A stretch of 64,000 nucleotides of DNA. Source: an uncultured Hyphomicrobiales bacterium (GTDB lineage: Bacteria; Pseudomonadota; Alphaproteobacteria; Rhizobiales; Ancalomicrobiaceae). The notes below the pieces were generated by a model. The model searched no databases. It saw only the letters and a list, made by a program, of their open reading frames with translations, and was not told the origin of the DNA. The stretch spans positions 186,001 through 250,000 of the forward strand of contig CAIYYN010000065.1 in NCBI GenBank assembly GCA_903930435.1, read 5' to 3'. Positions 52,678 through 63,162 of the stretch are shown here, piece after piece (position 1 is the stretch's first letter; every line of letters begins with the position of its first letter). The position numbers and the translations under genes were made by a program.

Positions 52678-55600
52678 TTATTCTGCTGCCTGAACAATGT
52701 GCGGGCGTTGATCGGTCGGACTATTTTCATCCGTTGGGACCGCCTCGGCATCAACGTGGCCGCGCGCCAGGACATGGCTGCTGGCACCATGCCATTTGCC
52801 CTCATCCGGCGCATTGGGCTTGATCATCCAGGTCAGGACGCGACCGACCAACAGGCCGAGATCGTCCATGATCGTGTAAAACGACGGGATGAAGATCAGT
52901 GACAGCACGGTGGAGACGATCAGGCCACCGATCACCGCAATGGCCATCGGCGCACGGAATTCACCGCCCTCGCCTTCACCAAAGGCTGCAGGCATCATGC
53001 CGGCCACCATGGCGATGGTCGTCATGACAATCGGACGGGCACGCTTGCGACCGGCATCGATGATCGCCTCGCGCTGGCCCATGCCGTGCTTTTCCTGCTC
53101 GACGGCAAAGTCCACGAGCATGATGGCGTTTTTCGTCACGATACCCATGAGCATCAGGATGCCGATGACGACTGGCATCGAAACCGGGTTCTGGGTCACC
53201 TGAAGCGCGATCACCACACCGGCCACTGACAGGGGCAAGGTTGCGAGGATCGTCATTGGCCGGAAGATATTGCCCAAGAGCAGGATCAGGACCACGAACA
53301 CCATCATGATCCCCGCGCCCATCGCCTGCGCGAAGCCCGTGAACACGTCAGCCTGGATCTCGGTGTCACCGGTATTGGCTGGATGGACACCGGGGGGGAG
53401 CGGATGCTCCTTCAACAACTTGTCAATAAACGCACTTCCCTCGCCACTCGCATGGCCGGGGGCCATGGCGCTGCCGACGACGACACGCTTCTCGCGATCC
53501 CAGCGCGCAATCGACGACGGCCCGACGCCATAGGTGATGTCCGCGACGACTTCGAGCGGCACCGAACCACCTTTCGCAGTTGGAATGCGGATCGCAGCCA
53601 GATCAGCCGCGCGCGACCTGAAGGCTGTGTTGACTTCGACACGGATCGGGATCTGCCGGATACCAAGCTTGAACTTGGCCAGATTGGCGTCAATGTCACC
53701 AGACGTCGCAACGCGGATGGCGCTCGATATGGCGTCAGAAGTAATGCCGAGGTCGGCGGCTTCATCAAGCTTGGGAACGATCCGAATTTCCGGTCGGTCA
53801 TAGGCCGCTGTGGCCGTAGCATGCGAGAAGATCGGGCTTTTCAGCATCTCGCGCTGGATGAAGAACGCCGCGTCATTCACTGCCCGACCGTCATCACCCT
53901 GGATACCGACCGTAAACTCGCGTTCGCCGCGATCATTCACGAAATAATAGACGATATCGGGAACCTCAGCCAACACACGATTGACGTCGGCTTCGACCTG
54001 CTTCTGACTGCGCGACCTTTGATCCTTGTGCACAAGGTGAACCGTCAATCGTGCCCGACGCAGCTCCAGCGTCCCTGTCGGCGACGTGCCGCCCAGAACG
54101 AACACATCCTTGACCTCGGGGATCTTTTTCAGTTCTCGCATCGCGGCGTCCGTCACCCGCGCGGTTTCGTCGAGCGAAACACCCGGCGGTAGTTCGATTG
54201 AGGTCACGAGCCTTGACTGATCGTCGGGCGGGATGAAGCCTTGCGGCAAGGAACTGGCGCTCGAAATGGCGACCCAGGCGAAGCCGATCCCCGCGATCAG
54301 GGTCAACCAGCGCCAGCGCAGCGTCACGCCAAGCGCGGCGGTGTACCACCGCATGATCCAGCCTTCTTCGACATGCTCGTGGCCAGCGCTGCGGAACAGA
54401 TAGGCCGCCATCATCGGCGTGATCAGTCGCGCCACGAGCAGCGAAATGAAGACCGCAATCGCGACCGTCAGACCGAATTGCTTGAAATATTGCCCGGGAA
54501 TCCCGCCCATGAAGGACACCGGCGCAAACACGGCGATGATCGTCATGGTGATGGCGATAACCGCCAGGCCAATTTCATCAGCTGCTTCCATCGCCGCCCG
54601 ATAGGGTGTCTTGCCCATCTGCATGTGGCGGACGATGTTTTCGATCTCGACGATGGCATCGTCAACGAGGATACCCGTCACAAGCGTGATCGCCAGCAGA
54701 CTGATCAGGTTCAGCGAGAACCCGAGTACGCTGATCGCCCAGAAGGTCGGGATCGCGGCCAGCGGCATCGCAATCGCGGCGACGATCGTCGCACGCAGAT
54801 CACGCAGGAACAAAAACACGACAATAACGGCCAGAATTGCGCCTTCGATCAGCGACTGCATGGCCGATTCAAAATTGCCATAGATCGAATAGACGCCGTC
54901 GTCGATCTTGGAGAAGGCCACGTCCGGGTAAGCCGAGGCCAGTTTGGCGATGCGCGCATCCACGAGTCGCGCCACCGTCGCGTCGCTAGCGCCATTGCCG
55001 CGATAAATCGACATCGATACGACGGGCTTGCCATCAAGCCGGGCAAAGCTTACCGGCTCGACCCAGCTGTCGCGCACTTCGCCCAGATCAGACAGACGGA
55101 CCTGTCGACCGCCCGTGATCGCAATCTTCGTGTCTGCCAGCGCCGTGACTGTTTCGGCTCCGGCGAGCGTCCGGATGGCTTGTTCGCCACCGTTGATCTG
55201 TCCCTTGCCGCCCGATGTATCGAGATTGGTGGCGCGCACCTGCGCATTGACGCTTTCCGCCGTAATGCCGAGCGCCCTGAGCTTGTCGGGATCCAGCAGC
55301 ACCTGGATTTCGCGCGTTACACCACCATTGCGCTCGACGCGTGATACGCCTTTCGTTGACTGCAGGTTGCGAACAACCACATCGTCGACAAACCAGGACA
55401 ATTGTTCGATCGTCATACCCGGCGATGCGACACCATAGGTGACGATGGATTGATTTTCAGCATCAAGCCGTTGGACGATCGGTTCGTTGATGGTGCGCGG
55501 CAGATCGGAGCGGATCTTGGCAATCGCGTCCTTGACGTCGTTCAAGGCACGGTCGGAGTTCACTTCAAGCTTGAAGCGGACAACTGTGTTGGAGACGCTG

Positions 55601-55857
55601 TCCGAGATGTCCGATTGAATGTGATCGACGCCGGAAACGCCCGCGATCGCATCTTCGACCTTCTTGGTGATCTGCGATTCCAGTTCGGACGGCGCGGACC
55701 CCTGATCGGTCACCTGGACCTTGACCAGCGGAATATCGATGTTCGGAAACTTCGTGATCGGCAGCCCCATGAAGCTGATGATGCCGAGCACGCAGAGGAC
55801 GAAAAACAGCAGGATCGGCGGAACCGGGTTGCGGATCGCCCACGATGAAAAATTCAT
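52678..55857 (-). CDS. RND efflux transporter permease (HAE-1 type)
   Basis: The 1059-aa inner-membrane protein is an AcrB-type pump. It starts NFSSWAIRNPVPPILLFFVL and has the proton-relay pair in ILVDDAIVEIEN in the fourth helix, followed by FAPVSFMGGIPGQYFKQFG. Large periplasmic loops carry GLPITKFPNIDIPLVKVQVT and other RND elements, and the second half repeats the first. It exports drugs or solvents with a periplasmic adaptor. Its ATG overlaps the adaptor stop as ATGA. No outer membrane channel gene is nearby; one from elsewhere must serve. Confidence 0.93.
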   Translation of the reverse strand: MNFSSWAIRNPVPPILLFFVLCVLGIISFMGLPITKFPNIDIPLVKVQVTDQGSAPSELESQITKKVEDAIAGVSGVDHIQSDISDSVSNTVVRFKLEVNSDRALNDVKDAIAKIRSDLPRTINEPIVQRLDAENQSIVTYGVASPGMTIEQLSWFVDDVVVRNLQSTKGVSRVERNGGVTREIQVLLDPDKLRALGITAESVNAQVRATNLDTSGGKGQINGGEQAIRTLAGAETVTALADTKIAITGGRQVRLSDLGEVRDSWVEPVSFARLDGKPVVSMSIYRGNGASDATVARLVDARIAKLASAYPDVAFSKIDDGVYSIYGNFESAMQSLIEGAILAVIVVFLFLRDLRATIVAAIAMPLAAIPTFWAISVLGFSLNLISLLAITLVTGILVDDAIVEIENIVRHMQMGKTPYRAAMEAADEIGLAVIAITMTIIAVFAPVSFMGGIPGQYFKQFGLTVAIAVFISLLVARLITPMMAAYLFRSAGHEHVEEGWIMRWYTAALGVTLRWRWLTLIAGIGFAWVAISSASSLPQGFIPPDDQSRLVTSIELPPGVSLDETARVTDAAMRELKKIPEVKDVFVLGGTSPTGTLELRRARLTVHLVHKDQRSRSQKQVEADVNRVLAEVPDIVYYFVNDRGEREFTVGIQGDDGRAVNDAAFFIQREMLKSPIFSHATATAAYDRPEIRIVPKLDEAADLGITSDAISSAIRVATSGDIDANLAKFKLGIRQIPIRVEVNTAFRSRAADLAAIRIPTAKGGSVPLEVVADITYGVGPSSIARWDREKRVVVGSAMAPGHASGEGSAFIDKLLKEHPLPPGVHPANTGDTEIQADVFTGFAQAMGAGIMMVFVVLILLLGNIFRPMTILATLPLSVAGVVIALQVTQNPVSMPVVIGILMLMGIVTKNAIMLVDFAVEQEKHGMGQREAIIDAGRKRARPIVMTTIAMVAGMMPAAFGEGEGGEFRAPMAIAVIGGLIVSTVLSLIFIPSFYTIMDDLGLLVGRVLTWMIKPNAPDEGKWHGASSHVLARGHVDAEAVPTDENSPTDQRPHIVQAAE

Positions 55858-57152
55858 GTGCGGTTCTCCAGTGTTCCAGCAGCCGCCGCCGTCGTCTTTG
55901 TTTCAATCGGTGTGACCTGGTCACCATCGCGGACGAATGTGCCGGCCTTCAGGACAACCAGTTCGTTCTCCGAGATGCCGGACACGATTTCGATCTGCCC
56001 CTCACCGCGAATACCAGTCGCAATCTTGCGGGTTTCGATGCGTCCATCCTTGACGACCTGCGCCGTCGTCGAATGCGCGTCGACCTGAATGGCGGTCAAG
56101 GGCAAGGCAATATTGACATGGCGAGCCGTGACCACCTGGCCGCTTGCGAAGGCACCAATATGCAGGCCCTTGTCGAGCGGGAGCGAAACCCGGACATGTC
56201 CAAGCCGCGTTGTCTGATCGACCTGAGGCGTGACCAGCCGCACAGTCCCCTCAACCGATGAGTTGTAGCCCGACGGCATGACCTGGACCTTTTGACCGAC
56301 CTCAAGGCGATGCAGAACACTTTCACTGACTTCGGCGTCCAGTTCAATCTTGCTGTCACGCGCTATGCGAAACAGGGGATCACCAGCGCCCGAGGCCAAT
56401 TGGCCGAGCTTGGCGTTCCGTACGAGAACCAGACCATCGGTTGGTGCGCGCAATTCCGTCTTGGACAGTTTCAGCAGCACATCCTGACGGCTAGCAACAA
56501 GCGTCTTGCGGTCGGCGTTCGCAAAATCCAGCCCAGCGCGGGCATTTTCAAGCCGGGACTGTGCAGTGCGTAGCGCAATCGTCTGGGTATCCAGCAACGA
56601 TGTCGTTGCATAGCCCTTGGCCTGAAGCGGCGTGGTGCGATCCAGCGTCGTCTTGGCATCGGTCAACGCCAGATCTGCTTGGGTCACCTGTGTCTCGGCC
56701 TGCGCAATGGCGACATCCGACTTTGCAAGTGCGGCATCATTTTCAGCGAGCTGCACTTCCAGGGAGTCACGGTTCAGACGGGCGAGCACCTGACCAGCCT
56801 TGACGATATCGCCCTGATCGGCGTTCAGTTCGACGATCTTCTGTCCGTCGACATCGACACCGACGACGACTTCTTCCTCCGCGACAAGCGATCCTGTCAC
56901 AATGACGGTTTCAACGACCTCGCGCTTGCTGGCCGGAAACACTGTGATTGCAGGGGGCTTCTCACTGGTGACAAGTTCCACGGGCTTCGGCTTGCGCAGC
57001 TCGTCGACTTTCGCGCGCGCCTCCGTCATGTAGCTGGCCGCAATGGGCTGCCACTTGATGATATCGCCCGAAACAAAGCCGTAGCCTGCGATCACAACGA
57101 CCGCCAAAAGGATCAGGCCAAAGCCGCGCCCCAGAAACCGCATCAACATCAT
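55854..57152 (-). CDS. RND periplasmic adaptor (HlyD/MFP family)
   Basis: The 432-aa adaptor is anchored by an N-terminal segment (RFLGRGFGLILLAVVVIAGYG). The barrel-sandwich lipoyl part shows EEEVVVGVDVDGQKIVELNA and AGQVLARLNRDSLEVQLAEN, the hairpin spans QAETQVTQADLALTDAKTTL, and a second lipoyl half follows as TDGLVLVRNAKLGQLASGAG. Start: ATG 57152 has AAGGAC upstream; the GTG four codons before is less likely. It is coupled to the RND gene and preceded by a TetR gene on the same strand. Confidence 0.92.
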   Translation of the reverse strand: MMLMRFLGRGFGLILLAVVVIAGYGFVSGDIIKWQPIAASYMTEARAKVDELRKPKPVELVTSEKPPAITVFPASKREVVETVIVTGSLVAEEEVVVGVDVDGQKIVELNADQGDIVKAGQVLARLNRDSLEVQLAENDAALAKSDVAIAQAETQVTQADLALTDAKTTLDRTTPLQAKGYATTSLLDTQTIALRTAQSRLENARAGLDFANADRKTLVASRQDVLLKLSKTELRAPTDGLVLVRNAKLGQLASGAGDPLFRIARDSKIELDAEVSESVLHRLEVGQKVQVMPSGYNSSVEGTVRLVTPQVDQTTRLGHVRVSLPLDKGLHIGAFASGQVVTARHVNIALPLTAIQVDAHSTTAQVVKDGRIETRKIATGIRGEGQIEIVSGISENELVVLKAGTFVRDGDQVTPIETKTTAAAAGTLENRT

Positions 57153-57282
57153 TTCGTCCTTCACGTCGTCATGACCGGCCAGATCACAGGCGGCAGATCG
57201 TTCAATCCAGCAGGTTTAGGGCACCGAAACCCTTGTCAGTCTGGGATCCGACGATTGCCGTTATCCCACAGAAACGGTTAAG

Positions 57283-57924
57283 TTATGTAAAGTTGCCCCC
57301 TGAAGGGGCCGCAGGCTTGAACAGCGCCAGCGCCATCAAGCGCAACACAGGTTCAACCTGGTCAATTGTCAGCGACGGATCAAAGGCCATCCGGAACACG
57401 AGCCCTTCCCCCGTTGCCATCAGGCAAGACATCGTCGCGTCAAAATCGGCAACAGCCTCAATCTCGCCCGAGGCCACGGCCTCTTCCATCGACTGCCGGA
57501 AAAAGGCCCGACATTCGCGCTCATTTTCCCGAAACCGATTGCCGATGGCTGAGTTTCGCAAACATTCCGACATGACTTCTGCCAAGAGCGCCGCAGCGCC
57601 GGGGCGTGCCATCTCGCGCAAGAATGTCAGGGCGATGTGGACGGTACGATCGATGAACCCGACACCATCGCAGCCCTGCGTCAATATGGCGCGATTGCGA
57701 TCCCGGTCTGCGTCGGCAATCGCCTGAATAATTTCATCCTTTGACCGGAAATAGCGATAAAGCGCACCGGGCGACATCGCAGCTTCCTGGCAGATCTCAT
57801 GCATCGAGGTGCCGTGAAAGCCGGATCGCGCGAAACACGCAGCAGCCGCAGCGAGGATATGGTTCCTGCGCGACAATGCCACGGGTTCATCGGCCTGTGG
57901 TGGGTCAAGGACAAGGTCCGTCAT
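57283..57924 (-). CDS. TetR family transcriptional regulator of the RND unit
   Basis: The 213-aa protein has a TetR HTH: NHILAAAAACFARSGFHGTS and EAAMSPGALYRYFRSKDEII. The C-terminal helical domain would bind an effector. It is 130 bp upstream of the adaptor gene on the same strand and so probably regulates the efflux genes; its binding site may lie in the 57.15-57.28 kb gap or the 57.93-58.09 kb leader. Confidence 0.92.
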   Translation of the reverse strand: MTDLVLDPPQADEPVALSRRNHILAAAAACFARSGFHGTSMHEICQEAAMSPGALYRYFRSKDEIIQAIADADRDRNRAILTQGCDGVGFIDRTVHIALTFLREMARPGAAALLAEVMSECLRNSAIGNRFRENERECRAFFRQSMEEAVASGEIEAVADFDATMSCLMATGEGLVFRMAFDPSLTIDQVEPVLRLMALALFKPAAPSGGNFT

Positions 57925-58180
57925 GACATCCCGTTCATCAACGCATTCATTTCACTGAAAAAACCAGATTTCGTCCATTTAACGGGTCGCACATCGTGAC
58001 GCTTTCCGAACATGATCGAACCTGACGATATCGTCATATTATGATATTGCACTGCAAAAATCAACAGTGGAGCGAACATTCATTCGCATCGCTTTCAAAC
58101 TTGTATCGAACGCACATCATCGCCTTTGTACCGACTTGCGTCGGAACCGGATCACCTCGCATGGCCGAACACAAACGGAC
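57925..58180. other. intergenic region upstream of the TetR gene
   Basis: Together with the terminator to its right, this is a gap of more than 300 bp before oxlT. It holds the promoter region of the TetR gene. A palindrome-like GCGAA-cattca-TTCGC lies at 58072-58087, and an ATATCG/GATAT repeat is near 58027-58046; either could be a regulator site. No open frame of substance is seen. Confidence 0.3.
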
Positions 58181-58207
58181 AAGGCCGACTGGGTGCACCA
58201 GCCGGCC
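58181..58207 (-). terminator. probable terminator of the OFA-type antiporter gene
   Basis: A strong stem (AGGCCGGCTGG with CCAGTCGGCCT, one G·T) lies 33 bp after the stop. The T tract that follows on the minus strand is short (CCTTGTCCGTTTG), so it is a moderate terminator. Confidence 0.5.
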
Positions 58208-58239
58208 TCATTCAGGGTCAGGGATTGATCCGTCGCTGC

Positions 58240-59874
58240 TCAGCTGAACAGGATGAATGCCTTTTTCAGCGTATCGACAATTCCCCAAATGATCGGGATA
58301 CCAACGATGACCCAGGCAATCATCGCGGGCACGGAGAACCCGCCGAGCCCGATCCCGAAGGAACCGCCTGTCGCCTTGGCGGCACCCTTTGACGGGCCGG
58401 ACTTGTCACCCTTGATGTACCACTTTTCAGCAACCGGCCTGACAAGCAGGTTGGCGACAAAACCGATGACGAGGAAGCCGGCCAACACATACATCGTCCG
58501 GTCATAGACAGACGCGCGCTCGACACCGGCAGCGATCTGAGCGTCGCGGATATAGTTCACGACGACCGGTCCAAGGATGCCTGCCGTTGACCATGCCGTC
58601 AGCAAGCGCCCATGGATAGCACCGACGAATTTGGTACCAAACATGTCGGCCAGATAGGCCGGCACTGTTGCAAAGCCGCCGCCGTACATCGACAGGATGA
58701 TGCAGAATGCGAGCACGAACAGTGCCTTGTTGCCGCTGTGCGCAAGCGTTGGCGTGCTAGCATAGAGTATGCAGCCAAGCACGAAGAAGGTCGCATAGGT
58801 CAACTTGCGGCCAATCTTGTCGGAAATGGACGCCCAGAAGAACCGGCCAATGATATTGAAGAACGACAGCAACCCGGCAAACCCGGCGGCGATCGCGGCG
58901 ACCGCTGCCTTTTGGCCAGCGTCAAGCTGAAGGAACCCAACGTCCGGCGCACCGATCAGCTTGCCCGCAAAGATTTCCTGCAAGATCGGCGAAGCCAGAC
59001 CCAAAACGCCGATACCCGCCGAAACGTTGAAGCAGAGGACAATCCAGATCATCCAGAACTGCGGCGTCTTGTGCGCATCCTTCAGATCGACGTCGCGCGA
59101 TGTGATCAGACCGGACGTATTGGCGACCGGCTTCCAGCCCTCCGGCTGCCAGCCATCTGGGGGCACACGGTAGCCGAGCGCTCCGCCCATCATGAAGACA
59201 AAGTAGATGATGCCCATGACAACGAACGTCTGCCAGACACCGACCGACGACGAACTGGCAAAATTCGTCATCAGGTTATTGGCGAGCGGAGCCCCTATCA
59301 GCGCGCCGCCACCAAAACCCATGATCGCCATGCCAGTTGCCATGCCGCGCTTGTCGGGGAACCATTTGATCAGTGTCGAAACCGGCGAAATATAGCCAAG
59401 ACCGAGACCAATGCCGCCGATCACACCCGATCCGAGCCAGAGCATCCAGAGCTGGTGGATATAAATGCCATAAGCCGAGATCAGGAAGCCACCCGCCCAG
59501 CACAGGGCAGCGACAACACCCGCCTTGCGCGGTCCGTGCTTCTCAAGCCAGCCGCCGAACAAGGCTGCCGAACCGCCGAGCACAACAATACCGATCGAGA
59601 AAATCCACCCGAGATCGGCCACCTGCCAATCGCAGGACGTGGCGAAAAGTCGTGTGAGAATGGTCGAATCCGCCGGACAAGCGACCGCCTTCGATATACC
59701 GATCGCGCGTGACAGCGGCAGCAGGAACACGGAGAACCCGTAGATCATGCCGATGCAGAGATGGATCGCAAGCGCCGCTGGCGGAACCAGCCAGCGATTG
59801 AACCCCGCTTTTGCAATCGTGTTCTCGCGTTCAAGCCAACCGCCCGAGGATTCCGATATCGTTTGTGCAGTCAT
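58240..59874 (-). CDS. OFA-type MFS antiporter (oxalate/formate family)
   Basis: The 544-aa membrane protein has 12 or more helices and MFS loops of the OFA family, for example LGLGYISPVSTLIKWFPDKR, and SFFNIIGRFFWASISDKIGR in the second half. AHLCIGMIYGFSVFLLPLS-like and GGSAALFGGWLEKHGPRKAG segments near the N-terminus fit oxalate/formate antiporters. Start: ATG 59874 with GGGAGAG upstream. A direct neighbour is the formate dehydrogenase cluster, which supports a role with formate or oxalate, though the substrate is not proven. It is separated from fdsD by 150 bp. Confidence 0.85.
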   Translation of the reverse strand: MTAQTISESSGGWLERENTIAKAGFNRWLVPPAALAIHLCIGMIYGFSVFLLPLSRAIGISKAVACPADSTILTRLFATSCDWQVADLGWIFSIGIVVLGGSAALFGGWLEKHGPRKAGVVAALCWAGGFLISAYGIYIHQLWMLWLGSGVIGGIGLGLGYISPVSTLIKWFPDKRGMATGMAIMGFGGGALIGAPLANNLMTNFASSSSVGVWQTFVVMGIIYFVFMMGGALGYRVPPDGWQPEGWKPVANTSGLITSRDVDLKDAHKTPQFWMIWIVLCFNVSAGIGVLGLASPILQEIFAGKLIGAPDVGFLQLDAGQKAAVAAIAAGFAGLLSFFNIIGRFFWASISDKIGRKLTYATFFVLGCILYASTPTLAHSGNKALFVLAFCIILSMYGGGFATVPAYLADMFGTKFVGAIHGRLLTAWSTAGILGPVVVNYIRDAQIAAGVERASVYDRTMYVLAGFLVIGFVANLLVRPVAEKWYIKGDKSGPSKGAAKATGGSFGIGLGGFSVPAMIAWVIVGIPIIWGIVDTLKKAFILFS

Positions 59875-60024
59875 GATCACTCTCCCCCATCCACACTGTT
59901 CAAGCAGCTGGACTATTTACTTGGCTGATGTCCGATTGGCTCTCGTTAAGCATCACGAACAACAGATTGTTTTCTTTCTCTTGTCTTCAATTCCACATTA
60001 GGTGTCGGCACTAAAATTCTTCTA

Positions 60025-60291
60025 TTAGACTTTGGACTCAGTTCTGAATGCCTTATCCGTCGTCCGCAACATCTGCAACGCAGCGATGACGGTCGGCATC
60101 AGACCGTCGCCACCCTGATCGAGGTGCTGATAGATGTCGCGCCGCATCTTCTTTTCCCAGAACTGGCCAATGTGCTCGGCGATCCCTGGGATGCGCACTT
60201 CTTCCCGTTGACTGTCGAAGTACGCGCCGATCTGATTGGCCATACGCACAAGCTTGCCGATATGATCGTGCTGGAAACCCTCAGCTGACAT
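60025..60291 (-). CDS. fdsD: formate dehydrogenase delta subunit
   Basis: The 88-aa protein matches FdsD, a small factor needed for active NAD-linked formate dehydrogenase. Diagnostic parts: HDHIGKLVRMANQIGAYFDS, GIAEHIGQFWEKKMRRDIYQ and a C-terminal GDGLMPTVIAALQ. It starts 5 bases after the fdsA stop, so it is coupled to it and is the last gene of the fds operon in the usual order (fdsG, B, A, C, D, with C not seen here). Confidence 0.9.
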   Translation of the reverse strand: MSAEGFQHDHIGKLVRMANQIGAYFDSQREEVRIPGIAEHIGQFWEKKMRRDIYQHLDQGGDGLMPTVIAALQMLRTTDKAFRTESKV

Positions 60292-60296
60292 GGGCT

Positions 60297-63152
60297 TCAC
60301 TCCGCCGCTTCGGACATATGACCGGCGATCCGGCGCAGCGAAATGCCCTCTTCTGCGTCTTCCAATTGCCAGCCTGACAGATGGTTCGTACGCCGAACTT
60401 CGACTGCCGTGACCTTGTACTCCGGACAATTGGTCGCCCAGTCCGAAAAGTCGGTTGTGATGACATTAGCACCCGAATTTGGATGGTGGAACGTTGTGTA
60501 GACGACACCCGGCTGCATGCGTTCCGTCACCTTGGCCCGCAAGGAGACCTCCCCCGACCGGGAATGGATCGCGACGAGATCGCCATCGACGATGCCACGC
60601 TCGCTGGCATCAAACGGATGGATTTCGAGAAGATCTTCTTCGTGCCAGTCGACATTTGCCGTGCGGCGCGTCTGGGCACCCACGTTATACTGCGACAGGA
60701 TACGCCCCGTTGTCAGGATCAGCGGGAAGCGTGCGTTGACGCGTTCTTCTGTCGCCACGTATTCGGTGACCACGAACTGCCCCTTGCCGCGCACGAAGCG
60801 GTCGGCGTGCATGAGCGGCGTCCCCTCTGGCGCAGCCTCATTGCACGGCCATTGCACCGAACCCAGTTTATCGAGCTTGTCGTAGGAGACACCGGCAAAG
60901 CTCGGGGTCACGGCAGCGATCTCGTCCATGATCTCTGCTGCTGCCATGCGCGGCATCGCATAGCCGAGCGCATGGGCGAAATCGATAGTCACATCCAGCT
61001 CCGACTTGCCGGACAAGGGTGCCATGACCTGACGCACACGATTGATGCGGCGTTCGGCGTTGGTAAAGGTGCCATCCTTTTCCAGGAACGACGATCCGGG
61101 CAGGAAGACGTGCGCATAACGTGCCGTTTCGTTCAGGAACAGGTCCTGCACGACGATGCATTCCATGGCCTTCAGTGATGCCTGCACATGATGGGTGTTC
61201 GGGTCAGACTGGGCGATATCCTCGCCTTGCACGTAAAGGCCCTTGAAGCCGCCGCCGAGTGCTTCGTCAAACATGTTGGGGATACGCAGACCCTGCTCAT
61301 CCGACAGCTCCACGCCCCACATCTTCTCGAAGATCTCGCGCGTCGCATCATCGGAGACGTGGCGATAGCCGGTGAACTCGTGCGGGAATGAGCCCATGTC
61401 GCAGGAGCCCTGGACATTGTTCTGGCCGCGTAGCGGATTGACTCCGACGCCCTCGCGCCCGATGTTGCCGGTCGCCATCGCCAGATTGGCCATGCCCATG
61501 ACCATGGTCGATCCCTGGCTGTGTTCGGTCACGCCCAATCCGTAGAAAATCGCTGCATTTCCGCCGGTCGCGTAGAGCCGTGCAGCAGCGCGAACATCCG
61601 CTGCCGGAACGCCGGTCGAGGCTTCCATTGCCTCGGGCGAATTATGCTCGAGCGCAATGAAGCGCGCCCAGGCCTCAAAAGCATCGAGATCGCAGCGCTC
61701 GCGCACGAAGTCTTCGTTGATCAGGCCCTCGGTCACGATCACATGCGCCAGTGCATTGACCATGGCGACATTGGTGCCGGGCTTCAGCGGCAGGTGATAA
61801 TCGGCCTTGATGTGGGGCGACTTCACCAGATCAATCCGGCGCGGATCGACAACGATCAGCTTGGCCCCGGCGCGCAGCCGCTTCTTCATGCGGCTGGCAA
61901 ACACCGGGTGCCCATCGGTCGGGTTGGCACCGATGACGAGGATCACGTCGGAATATTCAACCGACTTGAAATCCTGCGTTCCGGCAGACGTCCCGAACGT
62001 CTGCTTCAGGCCGTAGCCGGTTGGCGAATGACAGACACGGGCGCAGGTATCGACGTTGTTATTGCCAAACCCGGCACGGACCAGTTTCTGGACGAGATAG
62101 ACTTCCTCGTTCGTGCATCGCGACGACGTGATCGCGCCCACGGAATCGCGACCGTAGTTAGCCTGCAAGCGCTTGAATTCACTCGCGGCATATCCAATGG
62201 CCTCTTGCCACGACACTTCGCGCCATTCATCGGTGATCGATTTGCGGATCATCGGCTTGGTGATGCGGTCCTTGTGGGTTGCATAGCCATAGGCGAAGCG
62301 GCCCTTGACGCAGGAATGGCCCTCATTCGCCTTACCTGCCTTGTAGGGCACCATGTTGACGAGCTTATCGCCCTTCATTTCGGCCTTGAACGAGCAGCCA
62401 ACGCCGCAATAGGCGCAGGTCGTGACCACGGAATGATCCGGCTGGCCATGATCAATGATCGATTTTTCCTGCAACGTCGCGGTCGGGCATGCCTGGACGC
62501 AGGCACCGCAGGAGACGCATTCGGAGGAAAAGAAGTCGGTGCCTCCGGGCGACACACGGCTCTCGAACCCGCGTCCGGCAATCGTCAGCGCAAACGTCCC
62601 TTGCGTTTCCTCGCAGGCGCGAACGCAGCGATTGCACACGATGCACTTGGAGGCATCATAGGTGAAATAGGGGTTTGACTCGTCCTTTTCGACCTTGTGC
62701 TTTGCATCGAAATGGTTGTCGCCTTCGGCGTAGCGCACTTCGCGCAAGCCGACGACGCCCGCCATATCCTGCAGTTCGCAGTCGCCATTGGCGGCACACG
62801 TCAGGCAGTCGAGCGGGTGGTCGGAGATGTACAGTTCCATCACGCCCTTGCGCAGGGAGGCAAGACGATCCGTCTGCGTCTTGACCTTCATGCCGTTTTC
62901 GGCGGGCGTGGTGCAGGAGGCGGGCGTGCCGCGTCGTCCCTCGATTTCAACGAGGCAAAGACGGCAGGAACCGAACGGTTCAAGACTGTCAGTTGCGCAG
63001 AGCTTCGGAATGGCGGTGCCCATCGACATGGCCGCAGCCATCACCGACGTGCCCTCCGGCACCGTGACCGAAACGCCGTCGATCTCGAGCGTTACCATCT
63101 TCTCGGAGACGCGGATCGGCGTGCCGTAATCGATTTCCTGGATCAAGCCCAT
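60297..63152 (-). CDS. fdsA: NAD-dependent formate dehydrogenase alpha subunit
   Basis: The 951-aa molybdo-enzyme oxidises formate to CO2. A 2Fe-2S domain has Cys52, 63, 66 and 80; a His-Cys 4Fe-4S site is His113, Cys117, 120 and 126. Two further 4Fe-4S sites are Cys171-174-177-181 with 213-216-219-223, and an N-terminal cluster of the catalytic part is Cys247-250-254 and 282. The Mo ligand lies in DTCARVCHSPT (Cys375 with His376). The C-terminal MopB-type domain carries NPLRGQNNVQGSCDMG and VVYTTFHHPNSGANVITTD. The length fits the FdsA family. It lies 10 bp after fdsB. Confidence 0.96.
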   Translation of the reverse strand: MGLIQEIDYGTPIRVSEKMVTLEIDGVSVTVPEGTSVMAAAMSMGTAIPKLCATDSLEPFGSCRLCLVEIEGRRGTPASCTTPAENGMKVKTQTDRLASLRKGVMELYISDHPLDCLTCAANGDCELQDMAGVVGLREVRYAEGDNHFDAKHKVEKDESNPYFTYDASKCIVCNRCVRACEETQGTFALTIAGRGFESRVSPGGTDFFSSECVSCGACVQACPTATLQEKSIIDHGQPDHSVVTTCAYCGVGCSFKAEMKGDKLVNMVPYKAGKANEGHSCVKGRFAYGYATHKDRITKPMIRKSITDEWREVSWQEAIGYAASEFKRLQANYGRDSVGAITSSRCTNEEVYLVQKLVRAGFGNNNVDTCARVCHSPTGYGLKQTFGTSAGTQDFKSVEYSDVILVIGANPTDGHPVFASRMKKRLRAGAKLIVVDPRRIDLVKSPHIKADYHLPLKPGTNVAMVNALAHVIVTEGLINEDFVRERCDLDAFEAWARFIALEHNSPEAMEASTGVPAADVRAAARLYATGGNAAIFYGLGVTEHSQGSTMVMGMANLAMATGNIGREGVGVNPLRGQNNVQGSCDMGSFPHEFTGYRHVSDDATREIFEKMWGVELSDEQGLRIPNMFDEALGGGFKGLYVQGEDIAQSDPNTHHVQASLKAMECIVVQDLFLNETARYAHVFLPGSSFLEKDGTFTNAERRINRVRQVMAPLSGKSELDVTIDFAHALGYAMPRMAAAEIMDEIAAVTPSFAGVSYDKLDKLGSVQWPCNEAAPEGTPLMHADRFVRGKGQFVVTEYVATEERVNARFPLILTTGRILSQYNVGAQTRRTANVDWHEEDLLEIHPFDASERGIVDGDLVAIHSRSGEVSLRAKVTERMQPGVVYTTFHHPNSGANVITTDFSDWATNCPEYKVTAVEVRRTNHLSGWQLEDAEEGISLRRIAGHMSEAAE

Positions 63153-63162
63153 GATATCTGCC